Positions 1 through 9,861 of a stretch of DNA of 64,000 nucleotides are shown one piece after another. Source of the stretch: Neptuniibacter pectenicola (GTDB lineage: Bacteria > Pseudomonadota > Gammaproteobacteria > Pseudomonadales > Balneatricaceae); assembly GCF_001597735.1 (NCBI RefSeq), contig NZ_LUTS01000010.1, positions 1 through 64,000 of the forward strand. Reading direction: 5' to 3'. Position 1 is the stretch's first letter. Every line of letters begins with the position of its first letter. Under the pieces are notes generated by a model. It had not been told where the DNA came from, ran no database searches, and saw nothing but the letters and a program-made list of their open reading frames with translations. A program made the position numbers and the translations under genes.

Positions 1-213
1 CGAATTATAGACACTTCCTAAACAACGTCAACAGCCAGAACTAAAAAACTGCAAAATAAAGGGAAAAAAGTGAGATTGAGCAAGAATTAGGACTAAATTG
101 ATTACGGAATAGTCAATTTAACGTTAGCGCCCCACCCAAGAACAGAGAAGCGCATGCAAACATGACATAAAGCGGGACTATATAGGCGCCATTAACACAA
201 ACGCCACCACGCC
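1..213. other. Non-coding left edge downstream of murI
   Basis: No convincing reading frame is seen here. The only structure noted is a short inverted repeat, AAATTGA paired with TCAATTT, around 101-125 with an 11-base loop and no strong T tract. Whether it ends murI transcription cannot be decided. Confidence 0.4.
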
Positions 214-1059
214 TTAATGGGCAAAGTGTTGTATATCAACTAATTGTATTTCTGAGGCAGGAATAGGATCTGAGAAAAAGTGCTGAGCCACACGCGCGAA
301 ACGGGTAGGCCCGTCGGTTACTAAGAACTGAACCTCCCCTTTGACCGCCCCTATATTTAATAGACCATCTATTTGCAATCGATCAGCCACCGCACGGGCC
401 GTTATCTCTGCCGAATCGACTAAGCTGACCGCGTCACCCATCACCTCCCCAATCACTCCCTTTAATGCAGGAAAATGCGTACAGCCTAATACTAGCGTAT
501 CGATCATCGGATGATCGACATGCCGGAATGGTTCAAGACAGGCTTCAACTATTTGCTTAACGAGATCACCGTTATGCCAACCCTCTTCAGCAAGCGCAAC
601 AAATAATGAACAGGGGTGGGCTACAACAGAAGCACTAGGTAGCCGTTCTAATATTGCATTTTGATATGCTTGGTTATTAACGGTCCCTTCCGTAGCAATC
701 ACACCGATATGCTGACTCTGGGTAGCATCACAGCTAGCGTCGGCACCTGGGCCAATAACACCAATCACAGGAATATCTGGATATAAATACTGAAGTGGCT
801 CAATAGCCACCGCCGATGCCGTATTACATGCAATCACAAGCATTTTAACGTTGCGCTCAATCAGCGCTTTCGCCGCTTGTTCAGCATAACGGGTGACAGA
901 TAACGCACTCTTAGTTCCATAAGGAACCCGTGCAGTATCACCTAGGTAGATGAGGTTTTCATTAGGAAGGCGTTGACGAATCGCATTGAGGACGGTGAGC
1001 CCACCCACGCCGGAGTCAAAAACACCTATAGGCAGCTGGACATCACCACTTGCACTCAT
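214..1059 (-). CDS. murI: Glutamate racemase
   Basis: Converts L-glutamate to D-glutamate in the cytoplasm for peptidoglycan stem peptides. The 281-residue protein has the family length. The N-terminal GVFDSGVGG signature lies at residues 12-20, and the two catalytic cysteines are in ACNTAS (Cys78) and LGCTHFP (Cys193). The ATG overlaps the TGA of der by four bases (ATGA), so translation is probably coupled to der. It is the last gene of the minus-strand series, and I see no clear terminator after it. Confidence 0.97.
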   Translation of the reverse strand: MSASGDVQLPIGVFDSGVGGLTVLNAIRQRLPNENLIYLGDTARVPYGTKSALSVTRYAEQAAKALIERNVKMLVIACNTASAVAIEPLQYLYPDIPVIGVIGPGADASCDATQSQHIGVIATEGTVNNQAYQNAILERLPSASVVAHPCSLFVALAEEGWHNGDLVKQIVEACLEPFRHVDHPMIDTLVLGCTHFPALKGVIGEVMGDAVSLVDSAEITARAVADRLQIDGLLNIGAVKGEVQFLVTDGPTRFARVAQHFFSDPIPASEIQLVDIQHFAH

Positions 1060-2492
1060 CGCTTACTTTTTTTCTTCTTGTTCATTTTTTTCAATTGTTT
1101 TACGTGATCCCTAAAACGCTCTTTTTTAGCTAACTGACGCGAGCTAAGCGGGTTCACTTTGCCTTCAAATGGGTTTTCGCTCGATTTGAACTCGAAACGA
1201 ATCGGCGTGCCTTTAATGGCAAGCACTTTAATAAACTTGTTTTCCAGATAACGCTTATATGAACCCGGCAACGATTTTGTCTGATTACCATGGATAACAA
1301 TAATAGGGGGATTAGACCCACCCTGATGAGCATAACGTAATTTAATACGACGATTATTGATCGCAGGCGGTTGATGATCGGCGACAATATCTTCAAGCAA
1401 TCGCGTTAACTTACTGGTCGACCATTTAGCCATGGCACAATCGTAAGCTTCTTCAACAGAATCATACATATTACCCACCCCACTTCCATGAAGCGCGGAG
1501 ATAAAGTGCATACGAGCAAAATCAGCGAACTCAAGCTTACGCTCAATCTGCTCTTTAACCTCATCCTTCTCTTCAGCCGTCATGCCATCCCATTTATTCA
1601 ATGCAATAACTAATGACCGCCCGGTATCAATCACAAAGCTGAGCATATGCATATCTTGCTCAGTTATTCCGTCACGGGCATCGATAACCATAACGACTAC
1701 ATGCGCATCTTTAACCGCTTGCAGAGTCTTAACAATAGAGAATTTTTCTACCGCTTCACGAATACTTTTACGACGTCGAATACCTGCCGTATCAATCAGT
1801 GTGTAATTCCGACCATCGCGCTCGTAAGGGATATAAACACTATCTCGTGTCGTACCGGCCTTATCAAATACAACGACACGCTCTTCACCTAACAAACGGT
1901 TAACCAAGGTTGATTTGCCCACATTCGGCCGACCAACCACTGCAATTTTGATCCCTTTCTGCACTTGCGCCATCACTTCAAGCGACTCTTCAGTCAGCTC
2001 TGGTAACTCTTCAAGCACATATTCAATTAACGAGGTAACACCACGTCCATGGGCAGCAGCAATCGCCAATGGATGACCTAAACCTATAGAGAAGAAATCA
2101 CCGATAACAACATCAGGATTTAAGCCGTCCGTCTTATTTACAACTAAATGGCAAGGCTTTGATGTTTTACGTAAGTAGTTAGCAATAACCTCATCGGCAG
2201 GGTTAAGACCTGCACGACCATCAACAAGAAACAACACTATATCCGCTTCATCGATCGCCTGAAGTGATTGTTTAGCCATTTCATAGTCGATACCTTGCTC
2301 ATCGCCCGTGATACCGCCCGTATCAATTACGATGTAATTCTGATCCTCACCTAATTGACCCTCGCCATACTTTCGATCGCGCGTAAGCCCTGGCAAGTCA
2401 GCCACTAACGCATCTCTTGATTTAGTTAGGCGGTTAAATAATGTAGATTTGCCGACATTCGGTCGACCAACGAGAGCAATTACCGGAAGCAT
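1056..2492 (-). CDS. der: Ribosome-assembly GTPase Der (EngA)
   Basis: GTPase needed for 50S ribosomal subunit maturation. The 478-residue protein carries two G domains in tandem: one P-loop GRPNVGKST lies near residue 9 and a second identical one near residue 187. Matching DxxG segments (DTGG, DTAG) and NKxD motifs (NKTD, NKWD) are present. A C-terminal KH-like domain and a very lysine-rich tail follow, both typical of the family. It lies after bamB in the same direction, 84 bases downstream, and its stop overlaps the murI start. Confidence 0.97.
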   Translation of the reverse strand: MLPVIALVGRPNVGKSTLFNRLTKSRDALVADLPGLTRDRKYGEGQLGEDQNYIVIDTGGITGDEQGIDYEMAKQSLQAIDEADIVLFLVDGRAGLNPADEVIANYLRKTSKPCHLVVNKTDGLNPDVVIGDFFSIGLGHPLAIAAAHGRGVTSLIEYVLEELPELTEESLEVMAQVQKGIKIAVVGRPNVGKSTLVNRLLGEERVVVFDKAGTTRDSVYIPYERDGRNYTLIDTAGIRRRKSIREAVEKFSIVKTLQAVKDAHVVVMVIDARDGITEQDMHMLSFVIDTGRSLVIALNKWDGMTAEEKDEVKEQIERKLEFADFARMHFISALHGSGVGNMYDSVEEAYDCAMAKWSTSKLTRLLEDIVADHQPPAINNRRIKLRYAHQGGSNPPIIVIHGNQTKSLPGSYKRYLENKFIKVLAIKGTPIRFEFKSSENPFEGKVNPLSSRQLAKKERFRDHVKQLKKMNKKKKSKR

Positions 2493-2576
2493 GAACCCTA
2501 CTCCTGCATTATGCAGGTATAAACAAAACGACGGCTACATGCCTAGCAAGTAGCCGCCAGAATCGAACAATTTAAG

Positions 2577-3728
2577 TTACTGTATGCTCAGCGCAGCCAA
2601 ACGGCCACTATTTGTGAGCACATACAAAACATCATCTTTGACGAGCATATCGCCATAGACGCCTGAAGAATCTACCTTATGTCTAGCAACAAAATGACCA
2701 TCGGTCTGCGACATAACATGCAGATAACCTTCATAATCAGCGACCACAACATCACTACCTATAGTGGCAGGCGCTGTGATACCTCTATTTTCAAGCTCAG
2801 CCTGGCGCCAAACACTCGCGCTACTTGCACGATCAAACGCCTGAACAGCGTCATTAGACTCACTGACGTAGATATTACCAAAACCTTCAGCTAATGAGTG
2901 GTAGCTTGATACATCCTGCGCCCACACTACCTGCGCACGGAATGGGTTTATCGCCACTAGACGTCCCTGATAACTAGAGACATAGATCATCCGATCAACT
3001 AACAGCGGACGCCCATCAATATCAACCATACGCTCCAATTCAGATCGACCTTGCGGCAACGCCACTCGACTTTCCCAAATTGCAGCACCTTTAGCATTAT
3101 CAATCGCTACCAGCTTACCGCTAGCAAACCCTGCAAACGTAACATCACTTGCCACAATAGGTGAACTGGTGCCACGCAAGGTTAAACGAGGAATCTGGCT
3201 GTCATATAACCAGCGCTGCTCACCCGTCACTATATCAAAGGCAATAACTTTACCGTTAATTAGCTGAAAAACGGCGAGCTCTTCATTAAATTGAGCCGCT
3301 GAAGTCACTTCCGAGTTAACGTTAGCACGCCATAACTCAGCACCATCTTCAGCAGAAAGCACAACCACTTCACCCTCTTCGTTAGCGACAGCTACTCGGC
3401 CAACACCTGCACCAACACCGCCCACGATCGTGGTTTCAAGCTCTACTTCCCAAACTTTCTTGCCTGTTTTAACATCAAACGCATACACCGACCCATCTTT
3501 ATCAGAGGCAAATATATGCTCTCCATCAATGGCCGGTCTAAACTGGTGATACTTGTTACCTAAGCCTGAACCTACAGAAGCGGACCATAAAACAGATACA
3601 GTTTTTTCTGCCTCAAATGAAACCAAAGGATTGGGTTCAACTTCTTCGCCATCATCACCCCAAAAGCCACAGCCTGCGATGATCAGAGACGCGATACTAA
3701 CTGCAGCTAAACGGCATAGACTTTTCAT
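2577..3728 (-). CDS. bamB: Outer membrane assembly lipoprotein BamB
   Basis: Accessory lipoprotein of the BAM complex, which folds beta-barrel proteins into the outer membrane. The first 20 residues are a lipoprotein signal with lipobox IIAGC (Cys20). The rest consists of repeats of the PQQ-type eight-bladed propeller, seen as recurring patterns such as VYAFDVKTGKKVWE and VIAFDIVTGEQRW. Length is 383 residues. The start codon directly abuts the stop of yfgM, so the two genes are one transcription unit in the usual yfgM-bamB-der order. Confidence 0.95.
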   Translation of the reverse strand: MKSLCRLAAVSIASLIIAGCGFWGDDGEEVEPNPLVSFEAEKTVSVLWSASVGSGLGNKYHQFRPAIDGEHIFASDKDGSVYAFDVKTGKKVWEVELETTIVGGVGAGVGRVAVANEEGEVVVLSAEDGAELWRANVNSEVTSAAQFNEELAVFQLINGKVIAFDIVTGEQRWLYDSQIPRLTLRGTSSPIVASDVTFAGFASGKLVAIDNAKGAAIWESRVALPQGRSELERMVDIDGRPLLVDRMIYVSSYQGRLVAINPFRAQVVWAQDVSSYHSLAEGFGNIYVSESNDAVQAFDRASSASVWRQAELENRGITAPATIGSDVVVADYEGYLHVMSQTDGHFVARHKVDSSGVYGDMLVKDDVLYVLTNSGRLAALSIQ

Positions 3729-4385
3729 TTAACTCTCCTGTGCAGCCAGATCATTCAATTTCATTTCTAACAACGGACGGTTATTCGCAGTAGATGCATT
3801 AAGAGCCGTCTCATACGCAGACTTAGCCTGAGCGATTTCACCTTTAGCGAGGTAAATATCACCTTTCAACTCATTAATACTCACCACATAACCAGCAACC
3901 GGCACACTATTGATAATAGTCAGTGCTTTATCCGCATCGCCTTGGTCAGCAATAATTCGTGCTTTACGCATACTTGCTAACACAAAAATTGATTCCGTCG
4001 GCTGATGAGCCAAAACCCAATCAAGCTCGGTAAGCGCCTTATCCAACTCACCCTGCTCAACGGCAACACGCGCCATAATGAGTGCTGCATAATTTGCATA
4101 GGCAGTATCATCATAATCCGCTTTAAGCTGCCCACTCAGGTGGTTAGCTGTCGCCAGCTTCGCTTCATCCTGCTGCGGGCCGATTGCACCAACAACAGAA
4201 TCCAATAAATTTTGATACAGAATAGACCCATTCTCAGCCTGAACAGACTCGTGCTGCTGCCAACCTTTCCAGCCAAGAACGGCTGCCAACGCTACCGCAA
4301 TACCTAGAATCAAGGATTTGCCATTCTCATCCCACCACGACTTTAGCGCCTGGACTTGCTCTTCTTCGGTGCGTAGCTCTGCCAC
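3729..4385 (-). CDS. yfgM: YfgM-type translocon-associated TPR protein
   Basis: Inner-membrane protein known in Escherichia coli as an ancillary SecYEG partner that works with periplasmic chaperones. The 218 residues begin with a short cytoplasmic part, then one membrane segment at about residues 23-41 (SLILGIAVALAAVLGWKGW), then a periplasmic TPR-like helical domain. Translation begins at a GTG preceded by AGGAG six bases upstream. It sits between hisS and bamB, as in other gammaproteobacteria. Confidence 0.9.
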   Translation of the reverse strand: MAELRTEEEQVQALKSWWDENGKSLILGIAVALAAVLGWKGWQQHESVQAENGSILYQNLLDSVVGAIGPQQDEAKLATANHLSGQLKADYDDTAYANYAALIMARVAVEQGELDKALTELDWVLAHQPTESIFVLASMRKARIIADQGDADKALTIINSVPVAGYVVSINELKGDIYLAKGEIAQAKSAYETALNASTANNRPLLEMKLNDLAAQES

Positions 4386-4426
4386 CTTAAACTCCTGTGC
4401 CTATGTTCAAATTCAATAAATTTAGG

Positions 4427-5695
4427 TTATGCGCGATAGTATTCTGTAATCGCTGCCAGCATCTGCGCTTCCGTAAGATCAAACACCGGTTCATCTTGGT
4501 GCCAGATTGTACCGCAAAGCTGCTGATTATCAGACTCTTTTACTAATAGAACAAGAGGCGCACCTGATTGTTGCGCTTTCTGTTTAATATTTTTTAATCC
4601 ACCGCAGTGTACACGCACTCTTAAGCCCTCACATTCATCACGCAAACGATCAGCCAAAAGTACAATTTTGGATTGCAAACCTTTCTCTTCTGCCGCCACA
4701 TAGAGATCAAACGGCAAACGCACCTTCTCAGGTATCAGCTCTAATGTTTCAAGCAATAAGATTAGGCGCTCAACACCCATCGCAAATCCAACCGCCGGTG
4801 TAGGTCGTCCGCCTAACTGCTTAACCAGTCCATCATAACGACCACCCGCACAGACCGTACCTTGAGCACCTAACTTATCAGTTACCCACTCAAAAACGGT
4901 TTTGCAGTAATAATCCAAACCGCGCACTAAACGAGGGTTAACCTCATAAGCAATGCCCGCTGAATCCAAAATTGATGTTAGCTCAGAGAAATGCTGCCGC
5001 GATTCCTCATCTAAATATTCACTCAACACAGGCGCATCATTTAACAGTGTCTGTGTTTGTGGGTCCTTGCTATCCAATATACGCAGTGGATTAGAGTCTA
5101 GACGACGCAGACTATCTTCATCCAACTGCGCTTTATGCGCACTTAAAAAAGTAACGAGCGCGTCTTTATACTCAGCCCGCGCCTCATTACTACCTAATGA
5201 GTTAAGCTGAAGCGTAACCGAGTCGAGTAACCCCAACCGCTTCCACAAACGCGCACTCAATAGAATAACTTCTGCATCTATATCTGAACCGCCCATCCCA
5301 AAGGTTTCGACACCAATCTGATGGAACTGACGATAACGTCCCTTTTGAGGGCGCTCATAACGAAACATTGGACCTTGATACCAAAACCGCTGCATCTGAT
5401 TAAAGAGCAAACCATGCTCTTCTGCGGCACGCACGCAGCTTGCCGTACCTTCGGGACGAAGCGTTAAACTTTCGCCATTGCGGTCATCAAAGGTGTACAT
5501 CTCTTTTTCAACAATATCAGTTACTTCACCGATAGAGCGTTTAAAGAGATTCGTCTGCTCAACGATCGGCATACGAATTTCACTGTAACCATAAGCAGAA
5601 AGGACATCATTGACGGTACTTTCAAGATATTGCCATACTGGCGACTGTTCGGGCAGGATGTCATTCATCCCGCGGATGGCTTTAATTTTGGCCAA
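4427..5695 (-). CDS. hisS: Histidyl-tRNA synthetase
   Basis: Charges tRNA-His with histidine. The 422-residue class II synthetase shows RPEGTASC, motif 2 around [14 protein letters not shown], the histidine-binding signature [15 protein letters not shown] near residue 259, and GFAMGVERL (motif 3). The start is a TTG with AGGT about eight bases upstream; the conserved N-terminus [14 protein letters not shown] follows immediately. rodZ ends only 24 bases upstream. ispG, which often sits between rodZ and hisS, is missing here. A paralogous but non-catalytic protein, HisZ, is encoded at 18-19 kb. Confidence 0.96.
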   Translation of the reverse strand: MAKIKAIRGMNDILPEQSPVWQYLESTVNDVLSAYGYSEIRMPIVEQTNLFKRSIGEVTDIVEKEMYTFDDRNGESLTLRPEGTASCVRAAEEHGLLFNQMQRFWYQGPMFRYERPQKGRYRQFHQIGVETFGMGGSDIDAEVILLSARLWKRLGLLDSVTLQLNSLGSNEARAEYKDALVTFLSAHKAQLDEDSLRRLDSNPLRILDSKDPQTQTLLNDAPVLSEYLDEESRQHFSELTSILDSAGIAYEVNPRLVRGLDYYCKTVFEWVTDKLGAQGTVCAGGRYDGLVKQLGGRPTPAVGFAMGVERLILLLETLELIPEKVRLPFDLYVAAEEKGLQSKIVLLADRLRDECEGLRVRVHCGGLKNIKQKAQQSGAPLVLLVKESDNQQLCGTIWHQDEPVFDLTEAQMLAAITEYYRA

Positions 5696-5719
5696 AACTA
5701 CAACCTATAATGCTAAAAA

Positions 5720-6682
5720 TTATTCAGAAACAGGGAGATTTAAACGAACGACATTCTTATTACTAAAGGGCGCTAGATCAAACGTAGCCCCATTATATCT
5801 AAAACTACCAACCGCATCCGCCGCACCAATAAGAATGCTCAACGGCGGTTTACCTGTAACGTTAACACTCTGCCCTTTTCCCCTAAGGTTATTAAACAGC
5901 TTTTGACCGTCACCATCCTTAATAGATACCCAGCACTCCGCAACAAAATCAGCAGAGATTGTAATATCCGCGTTGACATCCAACACTTGACTAGAACCGT
6001 TCAGCGCAGCGCCAGCCTCAGCTGATTTTGGCGTTGCATCGATCGCATCCTGAAGCGCTTTACGCTCCTCTTCAGTCAACTCGGCCTGCTCTTCATCAAC
6101 CGCGGCTTTATTGCTTAGACCTTCATCAACAGGACTGTCATCTAATGTAGGCAAAGCTAAAGTAGCCGTACCATTTTCTAACATGACAACGTCACCCGCG
6201 TCGGTTGCCGATGAAGCGTTTTCTATACCCTCACCTTCAGGCGCAGACGTGGCATCAAAACCGCCATACTGAGTCTGCCACCACCAGATTGAGACCCCTA
6301 AAATCGCTAACACAAACACCCATGTGAATAATTTCATCAATGGATCGCCCATCTTAACCTGCTGACGAACGCGACTAACAGGACGAATAGCGCCGTTGCT
6401 GGAGCCCTCACCATGAATGGCGACATATTCCGCAACGCGCGCATCGATACCATCAATACCTAACATCTTTAAGTAGGCACGAATATATCCTCTAGCAAAT
6501 ACCATACTTGGCAGGCCTTCTAAACGACCAGCCTCTATACATCGAAGGTACTCAGTCGGCAGGTTTAGATCCGCTGCCGCTTGTTCTATAGATATAGAGC
6601 GAGATTCACGAACAGACGTCAGGCGCGCACCCCATTCTTCAGCCAGCACTTCAGGTTGGCGTTCTTGTTCTTCATTATTCAA
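5720..6682 (-). CDS. rodZ: Cell-shape protein RodZ
   Basis: Membrane protein that links MreB filaments to the elongation machinery. The 320-residue protein has a cytoplasmic XRE-type helix-turn-helix domain (about residues 15-90), a basic stretch, and one membrane segment at about 117-135 (WVFVLAILGVSIWWW). A low-complexity linker rich in Ala, Glu and Asp and a C-terminal beta domain of the DUF4115 type follow. Translation starts at TTG, with GAGGAG eight bases upstream, and this TTG overlaps the pilW stop. Confidence 0.93.
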   Translation of the reverse strand: MNNEEQERQPEVLAEEWGARLTSVRESRSISIEQAAADLNLPTEYLRCIEAGRLEGLPSMVFARGYIRAYLKMLGIDGIDARVAEYVAIHGEGSSNGAIRPVSRVRQQVKMGDPLMKLFTWVFVLAILGVSIWWWQTQYGGFDATSAPEGEGIENASSATDAGDVVMLENGTATLALPTLDDSPVDEGLSNKAAVDEEQAELTEEERKALQDAIDATPKSAEAGAALNGSSQVLDVNADITISADFVAECWVSIKDGDGQKLFNNLRGKGQSVNVTGKPPLSILIGAADAVGSFRYNGATFDLAPFSNKNVVRLNLPVSE

Positions 6683-7446
6683 CGCGCAGACTCCTCATAT
6701 TCACGATACTCTTTTGAATCCGGGTACAGGTTTTTAAGAATCAATGCAAAAGTAGCGGCACGGGTTGCTTCTCTATTATGTCGAGCCAACCGAATGCCGA
6801 CCCAAAGACTTTTTGCATAGTGATCAACACGTCGATTTTCTACTAAAGCAAGAAAACGATCAAAGTAATTTTCAGCTTCCAAGTAATTACCTTCTAATAG
6901 ATACAGATCGGATAATTCTACCAATGAGACCGGCCGATTAGCGGTTACTTGTAGCGCACGTTTAAACGCGTGCTTAGACGCTTCATTACGTTCCAACAAA
7001 CGATAGCAGCGGCCTAAGTTTTCAAATGCTTGGGATCGTAAGTTATAGAAAGGATCTTCGGTGGCTCTTGCTAGCTCTTCACATGCTTCGGCATAACGCT
7101 CATTAGAGAAGAGAAAAGCACCAAAATTATTGTGTACCATGGCGGAGTCAGGTGCGACCGATGTCGCCTTGCGGAAGTACTTCTCAGCTAAATCATCATC
7201 ACCCTCAAGCTGAAAGGTCAAAGCTAATCCATTATACGCTTCGGCGTAACCACTATTAAGCTCAATAGACCGCTGGAATGACTGCTTCGCCGTTACCGTA
7301 TCGCCACTTTGAAGGTATTGAAACCCCAGCTGGGAATATGCTTCATAAGCAACTGTCTTATTGCTCTCAGGCTGGGAACCCTTTGTCGTACAACCCACGA
7401 CGACTAGCACCATAAATAGAGCGAGTACCAGTTTGATTCCTCTCAC
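6679..7446 (-). CDS. pilW: Type IV pilus biogenesis lipoprotein PilW (PilF)
   Basis: Outer-membrane lipoprotein pilotin required for PilQ secretin assembly in type IV pilus systems. The 255-residue protein has a lipoprotein signal ending VVVGC (Cys19), followed by TPR repeats, for example around AYEAYSQLGFQYLQSGD and AYNGLALTFQLEGD. The start is GTG with GGGAAGGA upstream. It overlaps rodZ by four bases. No other pilus genes occur in the window, but its place between rlmN and rodZ matches Pseudomonas. Confidence 0.9.
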   Translation of the reverse strand: MRGIKLVLALFMVLVVVGCTTKGSQPESNKTVAYEAYSQLGFQYLQSGDTVTAKQSFQRSIELNSGYAEAYNGLALTFQLEGDDDLAEKYFRKATSVAPDSAMVHNNFGAFLFSNERYAEACEELARATEDPFYNLRSQAFENLGRCYRLLERNEASKHAFKRALQVTANRPVSLVELSDLYLLEGNYLEAENYFDRFLALVENRRVDHYAKSLWVGIRLARHNREATRAATFALILKNLYPDSKEYREYEESAR

Positions 7447-7479
7447 GCTTTCCTTCCCTCTTTTTGTTATGAGTGACGC

Positions 7480-8595
7480 TTACTCAAGCCCTTGTTGTAC
7501 AACAGGTATATATTTTTGACTACGACGCGTTCGGTCTTCAACTTGACCCACTAATTGACCACAAGCAGCATCAATTTCATCACCGCGCGTACGTCTTACC
7601 GTCGTAACAATGCCACCATGAACGATAATCTCTTTAAATGCCAGAATTCTTTCTTCTGTCGGACGCTCATAGCCTGAATTAGGAAATGGATTGAATGGAA
7701 TGATATTCAATTTTGACGGCATTCGACGTAAAACTTTCAGTAACTGCTTGGCATGTTCCGGCTTATCATTTACACCATTAATCAACGTATATTCAACGGT
7801 GATGACGCGCTTATCACTTAGCTTGCCTAAATAACGATTACAGGCATCAACCAAGTCGTTAATAGGATAACGTTTATTAATGGGCACAAGAATATCACGT
7901 AAATCATCATTCGGCGCATGTATAGAAACCGCCAAAGACACATCGGTCACTTCAGCAAGTTTATCAATTGCAGGCACAACCCCCGCAGTGGATAAAGTAA
8001 CACGCCTTTTAGATAAGCAGTATGCATTATCTTCCATCATCAATGTCATCGCATCAACGACGTTATCGAAGTTCATTAGCGGCTCACCCATCCCCATCAT
8101 CACTACATTCGACACAACCCGTTGTGAGGTTGTGTTGTAGTCACCATAGGATCTAATCGCAATACGCAGCTGACCAATAATTTCAGCTGCCGTCAAATTG
8201 CTATTAAAGCCCTGCTTACCCGTAGAACAAAAACTACAATCTAATGAACAACCTACCTGCGATGATACGCACAGTGTTTTGCGATCGCCGTCAGGAATTA
8301 AGACAGCCTCAACACTGGAGCCACTCTCAGTACGAATAACCCATTTTTTAGTGCCATCTTTGGAAACTTTTTCGAGTAAAACTTCAGGCTCACGAATTTC
8401 CGCAACTTCTTCCAGCTTAATGCGTAATGCCTTACTGATATTCGTCATCTCTTCGAAGCTAGAGGCTCCAAGCTGATGAATCCATTTAATCACCTGGGTT
8501 GCACGGAATTTTTTCTCGCCAATTTCTTCAAAAAAAACTTCCAGTTTTGCGGGTGACATGCCCAGTAAATTAACTTTCTTGGTGGATTCAGTCAT
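7480..8595 (-). CDS. rlmN: Dual-specificity rRNA/tRNA adenine-C2 methyltransferase RlmN
   Basis: Radical SAM enzyme that methylates C2 of A2503 in 23S rRNA and A37 in some tRNAs. The 371 residues contain the iron-sulfur motif CSLDCSFC (CxxxCxxC) near residue 120 and the glycine-rich [11 protein letters not shown] region. A C-terminal cysteine in AACGQL serves as the resolving or methyl-carrying residue. The ribosome binding site is weak. It lies 75 bases after ndk on the same strand. Confidence 0.96.
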   Translation of the reverse strand: MTESTKKVNLLGMSPAKLEVFFEEIGEKKFRATQVIKWIHQLGASSFEEMTNISKALRIKLEEVAEIREPEVLLEKVSKDGTKKWVIRTESGSSVEAVLIPDGDRKTLCVSSQVGCSLDCSFCSTGKQGFNSNLTAAEIIGQLRIAIRSYGDYNTTSQRVVSNVVMMGMGEPLMNFDNVVDAMTLMMEDNAYCLSKRRVTLSTAGVVPAIDKLAEVTDVSLAVSIHAPNDDLRDILVPINKRYPINDLVDACNRYLGKLSDKRVITVEYTLINGVNDKPEHAKQLLKVLRRMPSKLNIIPFNPFPNSGYERPTEERILAFKEIIVHGGIVTTVRRTRGDEIDAACGQLVGQVEDRTRRSQKYIPVVQQGLE

Positions 8596-8670
8596 GGATG
8601 ACAGTGCTCATAATTGGGGTAGATCAATAGACCGCTTAACCCGAAAAGGAGAAAGCGGCCTGGACGGCAA

Positions 8671-9078
8671 TTACTTACCGAAGAAGTAAGCGATTTCGCG
8701 CTCAGCTGATGCTGGAGAATCAGAACCGTGTACCGCGTTTGCATCAATAGACTGTGCAAAGTCACGACGAATTGTTCCTTCAGCCGCTTCCTGTGGGTTA
8801 GTAGCACCCATTAGCTCACGATTTAAAGCAATTGCATTTTCGCCTTCAAGCACCTGAACAACAACAGGACCAGACGTCATAAATTCAACAAGATCACCAA
8901 AGAAAGGGCGTTCTTTATGTTCTGCATAAAAACCTTCAGCTTCCTCTTTAGAAAGCTGTTTTAGCTGCATTTCAACGATTTTTAGACCGTTAGTCTCAAA
9001 ACGAGAAACGATTTTACCAATAACGTTTTTAGCAACTGCGTCAGGCTTGATAATTGAGAACGTACGTTCAAGTGCCAT
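8671..9078 (-). CDS. ndk: Nucleoside diphosphate kinase
   Basis: Transfers phosphate from ATP to nucleoside diphosphates through a phosphohistidine. The protein begins with the conserved [12 protein letters not shown] block and contains the active-site histidine in NAVHGSDSP near residue 116. At 135 residues it stops right after IAYFFGK, a few residues shorter than the 141-143 common in proteobacteria. The core fold and catalytic motif are complete, so this is probably just a short C-terminus. Confidence 0.95.
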   Translation of the reverse strand: MALERTFSIIKPDAVAKNVIGKIVSRFETNGLKIVEMQLKQLSKEEAEGFYAEHKERPFFGDLVEFMTSGPVVVQVLEGENAIALNRELMGATNPQEAAEGTIRRDFAQSIDANAVHGSDSPASAEREIAYFFGK

Positions 9079-9267
9079 GTTTAAAGCTCCAAAATAAAAT
9101 AAAACAAAAAGAGTTATCTGAAAACCTTTACCGTTTGGTTAAATACCTACTTTTATCAATAGGAAACAATCAACAAACTGCAATAGGGCTTTCGGATGAC
9201 CCCTACAAAAATCCAGCGCGCAATTATACGCTAGAGCGGCGCCAGAAAACAGCACTTAAAAAACAAC

Positions 9268-9290
9268 AAAACCCGGCTTAACCGGGTTTT
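9268..9290 (-). terminator. Intrinsic terminator after the isc operon
   Basis: A perfect 9-bp stem (AAAACCCGG with CCGGGTTTT) and five-base loop lies 18 bases after the iscX stop. T-rich sequence follows on both strands, so it could act in either direction. It separates the isc operon from ndk. Confidence 0.85.
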
Positions 9291-9308
9291 TATACAATAG
9301 CTTGAGAA

Positions 9309-9509
9309 TTAATCCATCTCTTCTATCCAAGCCATTTGAATGCCTTCAAGAATCTTCTCTCCACAACGATCAGGATCATCATCAAACGTTTCGAGATCCA
9401 TCACCTTTTGATACAGATCTGGAAAGCTAATCGTCATAGGATCCTGCTCTGGATACTTTTCAGACAACTCTATAGCAATATCTAATACATCCACCCACTT
9501 AAGACTCAT
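9309..9509 (-). CDS. iscX: Iron-sulfur assembly adaptor IscX
   Basis: Small acidic protein that binds IscS and modulates cluster assembly. Starting at the ATG before SLKWVDVLDIA gives 66 residues, exactly the family length. An upstream in-frame codon would add 19 residues unlike the family. AAAGGGA precedes the chosen ATG. Conserved features are FPDLYQKV, the acidic stretch and the C-terminal GIQMAWIEE. It begins ten bases after fdx and is the last isc gene. Confidence 0.92.
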   Translation of the reverse strand: MSLKWVDVLDIAIELSEKYPEQDPMTISFPDLYQKVMDLETFDDDPDRCGEKILEGIQMAWIEEMD

Positions 9510-9519
9510 ATCAATCCCT

Positions 9520-9861
9520 TTAGTGACGTTCAGAAACCTGATTAATGGTGTACTTTGGAATTTCAACGACTAAGTCTTCATCCCCTACTACCGCCTGACA
9601 ACTCAAACGCGACTCAGGCTCTAAGCCCCAAGCCTTGTCTAACATATCATCCTCAAGCTCATCCGATTCCTCTAAGGAACCAAAGCCTTCACGCACAATC
9701 ACGTGACAGGTGGTACAAGCGCAGGACTTTTCACAGGCGTGCTCAATCTCGATTCCATGAGCAAGCGCCGCATCACAGACCGTAACCCCTGGCTCGGCGT
9801 CAATCACCTTACCTTCAGGACATAACTCATCGTGTGGCAGAAAGATAATCTGCGGCATCAC
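9520..9861 (-). CDS. fdx: ISC-type [2Fe-2S] ferredoxin
   Basis: Electron donor for iron-sulfur cluster synthesis. The 113-residue protein has the adrenodoxin-like ligand pattern: [10 protein letters not shown] supplies the first three cysteines (Cx5Cx2C) and LSCQAV the fourth. Many acidic residues surround them. Its start overlaps the hscA stop by four bases, indicating coupled translation in the isc operon. Confidence 0.95.
   Translation of the reverse strand: MMPQIIFLPHDELCPEGKVIDAEPGVTVCDAALAHGIEIEHACEKSCACTTCHVIVREGFGSLEESDELEDDMLDKAWGLEPESRLSCQAVVGDEDLVVEIPKYTINQVSERH

Noticed and set aside
9079-9267. Small plus-strand gene upstream of ndk
   Set aside because: An open frame of 75 codons covers the ndk 5' region and ends in the terminator; no ribosome binding site or similarity.
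9510-9566. Longer start for iscX
   Set aside because: It would overlap fdx and add 19 residues to a protein whose family length is 66; the internal ATG has a good ribosome binding site.
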